Assembly (NCBI RefSeq): GCF_026151205.1 | Contig: NC_087072.1 | Coordinates: forward strand, 10,330,169-10,394,168 | Source of the DNA: Bolinopsis microptera | Lineage: Eukaryota > Ctenophora > Tentaculata > Lobata > Bolinopsidae | DNA length: 64,000 nucleotides | Direction: 5' to 3' | Part shown: piece by piece, positions 46,023 through 55,817 of the stretch | Layout: every line of letters begins with the position of its first letter | Numbering within the stretch: position 1 is the first letter of the stretch | Program-made: the position numbers and the translations under genes | The notes under the pieces: model-generated | Told to the model about the DNA's origin: nothing | Database searches by the model: none | Seen by the model: only the letters and a program-made list of their open reading frames with translations

Positions 46023-47183
46023 TAGTACGCTCGGTTGCGAGAAGCATAATTTAGTGCGCGGCGCGGCCCAGTAACGCATCGCGCTTCAAGTTACTCAATG
46101 CGCATTTGTTTTAAAAATTTTGTGCTGACCGAAATTAAATTAGCGCTAAAAACAATCCTACAGTCGGCACGCGCAGCTCACTGTCGATGGCGCTCTACCT
46201 GGTTTGGCCTATTACACCTACTTTTGCTCCAAAACACAAAAGCCGCGCATCATCAAATATGGCACCTAGCGCAAAACTTACTGATATTTATCTCAAAAAG
46301 GTATGACAAATTTGGTACTGTAAAAATTCGCGCAGTCTAGTCTCTAGAATTGCTCTAACCAGAGCCCTCTCGCTTGCAGTAGCGCGCGACCGCCGAAGGT
46401 GGCAAAGGATTCAACTTGTGAAATAAGCGCGTCACGCAGTACGCGTATACACATGGCTACATGCGAATCTCTAGAAAACACGAGCAAGTTTATTTTTATC
46501 GTGCACCCCGTAGTTAAAATACTACGCCTGACGACGCGCATTAGTGAAAAATGTCACGTGACCTATGGCTTAACGTAAAAACTATACGTATGAATACATT
46601 TGATCTACGTATCGGCTCAATTTGTAATAAGTAATTTTAATTGCAGGCGCTTGCAAAACTCTATGCACACTGTTTACATTACTTGGACTTTTACAACGTA
46701 TTACGTGGACCAGTTCCAGAACTTGTCTCGACGGATACATTTGTCCGATAAATTTTGTCCATTGTCGTAGCAATTGCTTGTCATACGTTGTATGACTCGC
46801 CGCGCACGAGTATTCCTAATGATTAATGGAATACATACATATTAATATTATGTATTCATGTCAGGGAGTTTTCCCAGCTAATGGGCTACGTCATTTACAA
46901 TTTAACAGTTTTAAAGTATATTTAATTAATGACATATATGACCGCTCACTTCATCGGAATCGGTCAACATATTTGACCATTGTTTAATGGTCTGGCCCGG
47001 CGCGCGCTACTTTGTAGAACTTGCTTGGAGGACTTCGCCGCTTCGACGCGCCGCACGAACTAGCATTATTGCCTCGCATCGTCGATTGTCGATTGTCGAT
47101 CGTCGATCGTCGATCGTCGCATCGTCGATCGTCGCTATTTATTTAGTAACATATTATACGTCCCAATCCCATTTGAATTTTAG
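46023..47183. other. repeat-rich intergenic, no gene
   Basis: GC-richer than its surroundings, with many CGCG/GCGC words, a triloop hairpin GTCATAC-GTT-GTATGAC near 46780, and a tandem of TCGTCGA(T/C) units at about 47077-47130. CTGGCCCGGCGCG at about 46991 recurs near 55040. No reading frame resembles a protein. Confidence 0.5.
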
Positions 47184-47191
47184 TATGCCTC

Positions 47192-47466
47192 CAGTGGCGT
47201 AACGTTGCCTGTTGGCGCCCCCCGCCGAAAAGGCCCCCTCCCCTTTTGGTGCCCCTCCCTAAAATTGAACAAATTAGGTGATTTTAGAGGATACGCCAGT
47301 AAAATCTTTAAAAAAGTGTGTATCTAGAGAAAAACGCGCAGTTTTGCTAGTACTTTATTTAAGTTTTCGAAATTGTCCCACATTCAAACAACGATTTGGC
47401 GCCCCCCTAAGACGGCGCCCCCCCCCCCGCACAGCGGGGTCAGCAGGGCCCTTCGTTACGCCACTC
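47192..47466. mobile_element. hAT-like MITE, about 275 bp
   Basis: The left end CAGTGGCGTAACG and right end CGTTACGCCACTC are inverted repeats with one terminal mismatch. CAGTGGCGTA is a terminal sequence shared by many animal hAT-type MITEs. Both flanks contain an ATGC-like word, but a clean 8-bp duplication is not preserved, so this is an older insertion than the one at 40150. The interior has G+C-rich GGCGCCCC runs and no frame. Confidence 0.7.
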
Positions 47467-47487
47467 ACATGCTTTGGGGCTTGTAGG

Positions 47488-47577
47488 TTTACAACCTACC
47501 AGGACGCGCGCCGAGTTGGACTCGTCGACGGTCCCAATATATGGAACAGATATTTTACGAGTATCACCCGTTAATTT
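47488..47577 (+). repeat. dispersed repeat (GACGCGCGCCGAGTTGGACT family), copy 1
   Basis: Matches 54466-54560 in inverse orientation: ACCTACCA(A/G)GACGCGCGCC, ACTCGTCGACGGTC and TTTTACGAGTATCACCCGTT are shared. A shorter piece occurs at 53530-53560. The family is unknown. Confidence 0.7.
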
Positions 47578-47599
47578 GGGGCTGAAACCCTAGATGTGG

Positions 47600-47771
47600 G
47601 ACCACAGCTCTTCGACAATCGACATAGCATGAAAAATGCTGTAGTCCCCAGTGACTACAAGTGAGGAATTTAAAAAAAATTTATAGTCGTTTTGAAAATA
47701 TGTTTAGTTTCTTTTTTCCTAATAAAATTTTAGTGGTCATCAAGCACTTTTATCAGAAAACGGTAACATTG
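47600..47771 (-). repeat. 165-bp dispersed repeat, copy 2
   Basis: Reverse complement of 39873-40037 with a few substitutions and A/T-run length differences. It is immediately followed by unrelated sequence on both sides. Confidence 0.8.
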
Positions 47772-47986
47772 TACACATGATGATACAAAAAAACGATAAA
47801 TCACAGCGACAATTTACCCAACTACCGACATTTGACAGACTATAATAGACTAATAACTCCGCCCTACTTCATTTTTTTTTACTGGTCCATTTTTTTACTG
47901 GTCCACAGTCCGTGCGCCCCTCGCATTATTCAATCTTTTCCACATGATTCAGTTAGAAACATATAGAAAACGTATTGGCTACTTCA

Positions 47987-48613
47987 ATGATAGCCACTCA
48001 AACAAGAAGAGAACAAAGAATTCAGCAATACATTCCACACCTGTTCAAAACTCATTCAATCCACATCACATATGTCATATGTCTTGCTTTTCTGTACTAT
48101 TATTTCGTCTTTGTTATGTTACTCTATACCACCTGTATTTCTGAAAACCCGCCTACAAATCCTGCTAAATTGATCCAGCTTATTAAATTTCCCCTCCTAC
48201 TAAATCTCTGTAATTTACTTTGCAATTTCTACCTTGTTATCATTGGTACTGCAATTAGACGTACAATGAGTAGCTTATCTATTAGAGGTAAAACACTACA
48301 TACGTTGTTTGTTAAATACAATCCCAAACGAGGTTTAATCCCATATCTACAAAATATAACTGCATCACTTTACCTTTGGATACTACTCATCAATTTTCTC
48401 CTTATCTTTATTTGTAACCCTAGCATGAAAAATCCAGGACCCCCGGGCCGAAACTGCTCAGTTTTTTATTGTAACCTTCAGGGCTTGATCCCTTTTGGTG
48501 AACTTGGAGATGCGAATCCCACTCTCCACTCTACAAAAATTCACGAACTAAACCAAAAGAACTTTTTTGGTTTTAATGACAAGAGTGTAGTCGTGTATGA
48601 GTATTGGGGTTAA
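47987..48613 (+). pseudogene. LINE ORF2 5' fragment: hydrophobic leader, NPGP motif, start of endonuclease
   Basis: An ATG-started frame of 208 codons. It has three hydrophobic segments (about residues 29-51, 68-92 and 127-144), then NPSMKNPGP (NPGP at 149-152), then CSVFYCNLQGLIPFGELGDA, which has the form of the beginning of an APE-type LINE endonuclease (VFYxNxQGL). Many animal LINEs place a 2A-like ribosome-skipping motif ending NPGP exactly here. The upstream D-x-E of an active 2A is missing (PSMK instead), so skipping is doubtful. The frame ends at TAA 48611 in unrelated sequence, so the element is truncated. Confidence 0.65.
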
Positions 48614-48779
48614 ATATTAAATCAAAAATATTTCATTAAATGATTAAAGATTACACTCACAATATATAATATTCAATTCAAAATCATTGTTCCAACACAC
48701 TTCAAATAGTCCATTCTGTCATAATCATCTTAGCAATCAATCACAGCGTTCAAGCGACGGTCGTAATCGATCCACTTCT

Positions 48780-49110
48780 TCAGTCGGGGAGGAGGTGGTT
48801 GTCTGAGCATCTTCTGGTTGATCTTCCACGTGCCATCTTAGCGAGGGATTCCTGCTGACAGTTGAGTTTTGACATGGCTTCGAAGGAGAGGGGTCCAACA
48901 GCGTCAGCAATTAGGTGTTTCGTAGAGAGGTCAGTATCGGAAGCTTTCCGTTTCATGTTCTGCTTTGCTGTGTAGAAAGAGTTTGCTGCAGGAGTAGGAG
49001 GGTGGGAATGAGTCTTCGTACTGGTCACAGTAGTGTCGTTCGTCAGATTGAGGCGTCCGAAGAAGGTCTTAGATCAGTGCATCGCCAGCAGGTCTTGTCG
49101 TCGCGGTCAT
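48780..49110 (-). pseudogene. FLYWCH/MULE-type transposase-derived fragment
   Basis: On the minus strand a short piece with CWRCTDLR is followed, after a frameshift, by THSHPPTPAANSFYTAKQNM and KRKASDTDLSTKHLIADAVG. This pattern is like the end of a FLYWCH zinc finger (W-x-C ... H-x-H-PP) followed by the helical stretch seen in MULE-associated FLYWCH proteins. It is short, frameshifted and isolated. Identification rests on pattern memory. Confidence 0.4.
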
Positions 49111-49201
49111 AAATTAACATTACTTCATTTAACGACTACCACGATTTAATCTAATTTTAACTTATGCAAACATTCTCTTTCAAGGTATATGAAGTCAAAC
49201 A

Positions 49202-52200
49202 ATGTTCTTTCTTCTATGCTTCATGGGCTCCATCCAAGGTAAGCGGGTTCAGATATAGATATCAACTTGTAGTTCGACCCAATTGATTCATTGATGACTG
49301 AATATATATACTGGTAGTACAGGGCTTCCAAAATACGCAACCAAGTGACCTTTGTTAATGACTCGCCGTAAATTTAATCTACCCTGTTGACAGCCCAACT
49401 TTGAAGAACCAAGTGATCTTACCCCATGTACGTCATCAAATAATTAACATGGAAGCTTGAAGTTGAAGCTTACGTTGCCAATTAGTAACGATTAATTAGT
49501 ATTGTGATCCATTGATAAAATATGATTGACCTAGAAATGAGCTAGATCTGGGGTAACTGGGAGTATGTACCCCAGATTACTTACATGTACTTGATTAGGT
49601 CTCCTCAATCATTCGAGTGGCCTGCACCAATGAACTCCCGTTTATGTCTCCCTCCAGTCCACTAGCCATATTATTCTAAGTATTCTCCTCAAGCAACGCT
49701 TACGGAACACCTCAAAACGATGTAGCTGCTTTTTGGTTGTGTTCCAAACCTCACTACCATATAACAATATTGTCAAAACTGCTGCCTTATATCTATCAAT
49801 ACTCATCTTTGTATAAGACCTGAGCTGATGTTGCGGTTTTTCCATATATTACTGAGTTGGTTGAAGGCTCCGGAAGCTTTCTGAATCCTAGCAGACAGCT
49901 CACGGTCGATAGTGCCGTCGCTGGAAATAATTGTACCTAAGTACGTAAAGTCCCTAACTTGCTGTACTGGCGTGTCTTCAACAGTAATGTTCACAGTGGC
50001 TTCTTTCGTGTATGGGCGTTGAGAGGTTGCTTAACCAATTACCATAGCGTCAGTCTTTTTACCATTGATTCTGAGACCTCACTGGGCACCATACATACAC
50101 AAAAGGTCAGTTGTTTCTTGAAGACCTTCCTCGCTGTTATCCAGTATAGCCATGTCATCTGCATACTGTTTTTATCCGTTGCCAGACTTCCCTTTGCCGG
50201 CCATGAACAGCAGCTGTTCCCAGATCTGCTGCAACTCTAAGAGCCCAATTATCGTCGTCTTTCCTGTAGTTCTTTTTAACCATTTTGTTGGCCCGAGAAT
50301 ATTCACTACTGTTGTTCATTGTTGCTGTCACTAGGAGCCTTTTGTTTGATCTAACTGCGTTCTCCAATAAGGCTTTTAGTTTCCTGGACATATGCTGCTG
50401 CTTTCTGCGCCGGGGGCGCTCACCCAGTACCTCCATAGACACTTCTTTAATAGTATCCCTAACTAATGTCAATTATCCATCAAGATTCTCCTCCATTGGT
50501 ACTGGTAGGCAGCTAAAACGATTTTGAAGAGCAATGCAGTAATCTTCAACCTTTGACTAATCTCTAAAATTCTCAATCGCTGGAGATATCGTACGAGACG
50601 CATTCATTTTGTGAACTGCAATAAGTTTGACTCTAAATTTGAACCCGAACCTAGTAATGATCGGAGCCAATGTCTGTACCCCTGCAAGTATTACGTCAAG
50701 TAGAGAGTGGCTCCACTTGGTAGAAGTACAGACATGTTCATTGTTCGATCTGATTTACTGTGCGGCCATCTGGAGACTTCCAACTTCCTTTATAAATATC
50801 ACGATGCTGGAAAAGGGCCCCACCGATTGTCAACCGATGTACTGCACAGAAATCTAATAGTCGAAGGCCGTTGTCATTTGATGAAACGTGAAGGGAATGC
50901 TTACCAATCACACCGGACCAAGCTTTATCTTAGCCAATGCGAGCATTTAGATCTCAGAGTAAAAACTTCACGTCATCTTTTACCCCGACTGCTGCATCCT
51001 CTGTTTGGGCATAAGCTATAACAATAGAAATGTTGATATGTCGACTGTGCAGCCTCGCTGCAAGAATACGTTCTGATATCGGAGTGTATGAAACCAATGA
51101 ATTTTTCGGCTTCTTCGAGAGGACTAAACCTACCCCTTGCCGTCTGTATCCATCACTTATGGACATAAATGATTATTATTAGTCAGTAGCTCAGCTAGTA
51201 GCCGATAGGGTAGGCGGGTACTCATTCATCACATGACACCTGCAATAAATTGCTCATTGCCCACCTCATTTACATTTTAAACACATCAAAGCTCAGCATT
51301 AGACAGGACCCTTCACTTAGGTATAAATAGCAAGACAACAGCTTAAAAACGAAAAAGATATGAGACAGTTTGTAAACAACTTCATGCGGCTGCCACACCC
51401 TACTCAAATAAACTAGAGACTTGAAACATTTTTAACGGACTCGGGAGGTCATACCCTGTAAACGATAAATTACGTTCTTTAACTGTTCTTGAGTTGTTAA
51501 CACTGATCACGTGGTTGCTTTTTTTATTGGAACATATGTAAATTATTCATCTGTTGATAGTCAAGTATTAGTATCCAGTACTGTAAATTAATATACGAAG
51601 GAAGTTAAAATAGTTTAGATGCATCATTAAAAGCACTTTTAACATTGAGTATTTCAGGAGCAGCAGCAATCTACAACTACCATTTCGTTGACACCAACTC
51701 CTACAACATGATCCCTGACACATTTGACTTCGGACTTCTTGATGTTAACGGAGGAACAGTTGACGACACGTACATAAATGTTGCCACAAAGACCTGGATG
51801 TGCCGGATGTTAGGCTACCAGTCCTACAGCTCCTCCGCTGCTCCTCCACTGTACGAATGGCAACAGAACTACCCTATCAGGTATTCTCAACTAGAATGTA
51901 CAGGCAGTGTAGTTCCACAGTGTCGTTACCAGGCAGCAAATAAATTTGGTTACCGCGACTCTCTCTGGCTGAGATGCAACGCTCGGACACAGCTTGGAGA
52001 CTCCACCTCATTCTACCTCGTGGACAAAGACAAACAGCACACTCAAAAAGGACACGGTCTTCTCATGTACAACAGAGGGACGGTAAGTGGCAACAAGTTT
52101 GATAAAACAACCGCGGAGTTGATTTGTCGTATCATGGGGTACGACAAAGTCATGAGCTGGAGCATTGGTAGGAAATACCAATTTCAAGAAAGTCTAACAA

Positions 52201-53489
52201 TCATCTATAACGACTTAAATTGTTTGGAAAGTGAGGACGTGTTTCCTCTGTGTGTCTAAGAAACAGACACCACCGGAGAAACTCACGACAACGACGTCTG
52301 GTTATGGTGTGCTCTCCCAAAATATAACAACTACAAGCTCGTTTGCCCTCCTGGACACAAATGTCCAGGCAGAAACACGTGCGAACAATGCTCAGCCAAC
52401 ACCTACTCCCCCGAACCTAGTGATGCGTCTTCCTGTCTCTCCTGTCCTACCAATTCCACTTCCCTCGCCGGATCTACCTACTGCTCCTGCAATGATGACA
52501 CCTACATGAGTCCTGACGGAGATGAATGTCTGGAATGCCCGGAAAATTCTACCTCAATAAAAGGATCAGCACACTGCACCTGTGTCGCTGGCACATACCT
52601 CTACTCTGACCTCAGCAGCTGTGTGCGATGTTCAAGTGGTACAGTCAGCAAGGAAGGAGGAACGGCCCCGAGTGACTGTGTGAGTTGTCTTGCAGGATCA
52701 GTGCCAATCAACAATGGAAAAGTTTGCAGCTGTGAGAAGGGGTATGGATGGGAATGGAACTCTAGCGGGGATGGATCCTGTAAAGTCTGTCCTGCAAACT
52801 TCTTCAAAGACAAACAGCAAGGTACTTGCATGAGATGTCCTCACGAAGCCACCTCCCTCCCTCTCTCTGAAGAGTGTCACTGTCCAAGTGGACTATCTTG
52901 GGATGGAGATTGCTGTGTGAACTGCACTACTCCGGGTAGCAGTAGTGGAGTGTGTTACTGCTCAGCTGGAACATACTGGAGTGGGGACAGTAGCCGGTGT
53001 GAACCCTGTCCTGCAAACCACTTCAGTGAACAGTTCTTCTCTGTCTGCTCAAAGTGCCCTATCTTCACAGTATCTGAGTCCCAATCTTATGAGTGCTCTT
53101 CTTGTCCTAAAGGATACTCCTGGGAGAACCATGCCTGTACTGAATGTCCAGAAAATCACGTTGGAAACGGGGCTACTTGTAGCATCCGTCCAGAAGGAAC
53201 TTCACCGTCCAAAGATAAAACCATCTGCCAAAAGTCTGCTGTTGACATTCTGTCAGTGGTGAGCTTAGTGCTTTGCATACTGATCCTCGCCATGGTGGTA
53301 GGAATCATTCTTTACATCTGGAAGGAAAGACGAGCAAGGATCATGATGGAAGATATTCAGATGGCGTACCAAGCTGAGCCCTCGACGAGTCAAAAGAAAT
53401 GTGGAAATTCCAGTGAAGTTGCCAAACCTACCCTCCCAGAAAGAGGACACACCTTGCATCAGGATGATTTGTATGCCAACTTCAGCTAG
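49202..53489 (+). pseudogene. SRCR and cysteine-rich-repeat type I membrane receptor, 2 exons, one in-frame stop
   Basis: Exon 1 (49202-49238) encodes MFFLLCFMGSIQ, a short signal peptide, with an in-frame TGA upstream and a GTAAGC donor. Exon 2 starts at 51658 after TATTTCAG; phase 1 matches and restores Gly. The joined frame is 622 codons. Order: an SRCR-like domain (about 25-115), a second SRCR domain (about 125-230), repeated CxxCPxNS-type cysteine-rich units like ephrin-receptor/GCC2-GCC3 or TNFR repeats (about 245-530), one membrane helix (about 544-567), and a 55-residue tail ending DDLYANFS with a possible YANF signalling tyrosine. TAA at 52257-52259 (codon 213) interrupts the second SRCR domain, but the frame continues for 410 codons without loss of cysteines. 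It is therefore a recent null allele, a sequence error or, less likely, readthrough. The family suggests recognition of extracellular ligands or microbes; the ligand is unknown. The exon 1 link is inferred. Confidence 0.75.
49600..51190 (-). pseudogene. antisense LINE, internally deleted (endonuclease, linker, then late RT)
   Basis: Minus strand, 5' to 3': endonuclease pieces YRRQGVGLVLSKKPKNSLVS and PISERILAARL (51166-50954); further endonuclease near 50900-50640 (WKSPDGRTVNQIE, SLLDVILAGVQTLAP); a linker (50472-50155); then abruptly RT motif C YADDMAIL (about 50170-50145), GLRINGKKTDAMVIG, FTYLGTIISSDGTIDRELSA (49970-49910) and the RT tail YKAAVLTILLYGSEVW (about 49790-49740). RT motifs 0 to B are missing between linker and YADD, so there is an internal deletion. 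Several stops and frameshifts. It resembles RTE/CR1-like LINEs; the clade is unresolved. It lies within the intron of the SRCR receptor gene, opposite in sense. Confidence 0.75.
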
Positions 53490-54049
53490 GTATTGAGGTA
53501 TAATGGAATGGGAAGGATTCATTTAACAAGTGATACTCGTAAAATATTTGTTCCAAATTGCTAAAGAGGGATTGTCGTCGAGAAAGGCACTTAAAAGACC
53601 AATCCAGAGCCTTCTGCCTTCAGAATGTTCTTTTCACAGCAGACCATCAAGTTTTACACCATACCAGATAGAAACAGAATCCTTAGCAAACTGGGCCCAG
53701 CCCAAAACGGACCAAATCAGACTGATCGATGCAGATGCCATGCTGGTCACGTCTGTTACTTGTATTTAAAGATAATCAGAGACAGATTAAAGATAATCAG
53801 ATTAAAGATTATCAGAGACAGACTGCAGACAATGCTATGCAGACCCACATATTATTACTATAATATTGTAGTTATTACTATAATATTGTAGTATAATGAC
53901 GCTTTGCGTATAGCTGCTTTCCCATTTCTAATAATGCATTTTATCCTAGAGTATAACTTTTAATATGATAAACTAATCAATATTAACCAAACACTAAAAG
54001 GTTTTTGATGAAAATAGTTGAAAACTTGTTTCAGTTAAAACTAAATTAA
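53490..54049. other. downstream of receptor gene, simple repeats
   Basis: Presumed 3' UTR and flank of the receptor gene. It contains small tandems, AAAGATAATCAGAGACAGATT (about 53768-53825) and a 21-bp duplication TTATTACTATAATATTGTAG (about 53852-53895). No canonical AATAAA could be tied to the gene. Confidence 0.4.
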
Positions 54050-54122
54050 AGGCCGGACAGGGATTTGAACCCTCAGCTACCACGGCCAATCGCCTGCTTA
54101 GCGAACTAGGCTATCCTGTTGG
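54050..54122 (-). repeat. tRNA-like sequence, probable SINE head
   Basis: Minus-strand sequence with a perfect B-box word GGTTCAAATCC (54061-54071) and an A-box-like TAGCCTAGTTCGC. The D-stem GCCT/AGGC can pair. The acceptor ends and anticodon stem do not pair properly, so this is not a functional tRNA gene. A tRNA-derived SINE promoter is the best explanation; other copies were not seen in the window. Confidence 0.4.
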
Positions 54123-54465
54123 AGGTCAAATATCAATATTAACTACCATATTGTAGACCTTGCGCACTGCCTTCGACAATGTACATTTTTAGCCGGTTTG
54201 GGGCCATTGCGCGGCACGGAAGCTTTAAACCTTCATAACTCTGTCCAGGAACAACCCCAAGAACTGATTAAACTTGTGATGTCCGAGTCAGAGCATGTAC
54301 TGACTCGGTAAATATAAGATATATAATTTGTCATACCTGCGTCCACACAGGAGCATCGAGCAAATGGGTATAGTCGCGAGTGAACAGAGCACGCAGGGAA
54401 AACCATAATAACCAAAGTCACGTGAAATTTTTAGCATTTAGGCGAGCGAATTAGTAATTAAGCTT

Positions 54466-54560
54466 TTTAACGGGTGATACTCGTAAAATATTTCTTCCAA
54501 ATATTATCAATATCAAGACCGTCGACGAGTCCAACTCGGCGCGCGTCTTGGTAGGTTATA
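54466..54560 (-). repeat. dispersed repeat (GACGCGCGCCGAGTTGGACT family), copy 2
   Basis: Inverse copy of 47488-47577. The two copies bracket the receptor gene in opposite orientations. Confidence 0.7.
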
Positions 54561-55104
54561 TAATAATAAATATAAATCTACAATAATTTTACGTAAAAAT
54601 AAAACAATAGCGTTCGCGTTTTTGGATTTGTAGTTATCTTTCAAAAGTATTCCACTTCCAGTTGTTTTTGTAAGGCACAGGTTATATTTCCACCGAAATG
54701 CGATAAAGCACACTCCCCAAATTGTGCGCATTGCAGTAAGTGTAACTTCTTTCAAACTCCATGAATCGAGATCAATTTTTATTATTTATTTATATAAACC
54801 ACTGGGAATACTTTTGAAAGAGAATAAAAAGCACAAAAACTTTATTATCTTATTTCTCCCTTAAAAGCACAATAGTGTAAGTAGCTTTTGTCGAGGTGCT
54901 TCGAAAATGATCTTAAACGATTCTCCGTTCAATTTTGGTCGGATCACGTCAACTTATTACAATTACATGGGGACCCCAGGCTGTAATGTTCATAAACCTA
55001 ATCCGCCGAATAGAGATTCGGTTGACCATTGTTAATGATCTGGCCCGGCGCGTGCTACTTCGTAGCTCGTGCCGTCGGGCCATTTCGAGAAGAAAGCGGC
55101 GCGC
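54561..55104. other. no gene seen
   Basis: AT-rich, then GC-rich from about 55035, where CTGGCCCGGCGCGTGCTACT and a GCTAC-TTC-GTAGC triloop hairpin occur. The segment at 55010-55070 resembles 46960-47025. No coding evidence. Confidence 0.4.
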
Positions 55105-55180
55105 GCTACTTCGAAGAAATTTAGACGAGTAACATCCGTCAAGCTACTTCGAAGAAATTTAGACGAGTAACATCCGTCAA
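55105..55180. repeat. tandem duplication, 38-bp unit x2
   Basis: GCTACTTCGAAGAAATTTAG plus 18 further bases is repeated twice in perfect tandem. Its perfection implies a recent duplication. Confidence 0.9.
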
Positions 55181-55440
55181 AGATTCGGCAGAATGACAAA
55201 TTGGATGTGCTTTTGGTGAAGATATACTTATAGCATCACAGTCACAGTCACATAATACTAATAGTCGAGTGTAGATTGATTAATCATCATCCCCCAGCTC
55301 ACCTTACCTTAACAAAGTTTCTACATAGTACTTGATACTTAACGAGATCGTATAGCAAGGCTGTGTTGTCAATTTTCAGTTGCTAAGAGATTAATCACAT
55401 ATTATCGTGATACATGTTTGGCAATTCATGATCACGAGGA

Positions 55441-55548
55441 GTCTTGTCATACGTTGTATGACCCGCCGCGCACGAAGTGCGCGGCTCCCCCTGTAGCGTC
55501 GAAGACGCTACTATAGTGAAACGACCGTGGGGGTCACCATGTGATACA
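55441..55548 (-). repeat. hairpin-bearing repeat, copy B (three triloop hairpins)
   Basis: Three perfect hairpins stand side by side: 55446-55462 (GTCATAC, loop GTT), 55465-55485 (GCCGCGCAC, loop GAA) and 55493-55511 (GTAGCGTC, loop GAA). The end is complementary to the start of copy A (44595). The stems are conserved between copies while the loops differ. Confidence 0.75.
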
Positions 55549-55817
55549 AGAGGAGTCCGGGAAGATTAACTATGTTTTGCAAAAATAGATCATGATCAAG
55601 AATTTACTATAGTATTTTAAAAAAATCAATCCTCGGTAAATAATGACTAAATCCCTAAATGAACAAGGGCAAGACATTTTTATAAAATTAATCTTTCATT
55701 ATTAAGCTGTTCTGATAAATGCAAATTATCATTAACACTAACAGTAAAAAAGGTAGTTCATATAATATAAGCATGATAAACCTGTTGCACTCTCAAAAGC
55801 GTGAGCACTGAGCTTCA

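Noticed and set aside
47077-47130. TCGTCGAT tandem as a CRISPR-like array
   Set aside because: No spacers; a simple tandem repeat in a eukaryotic genome.
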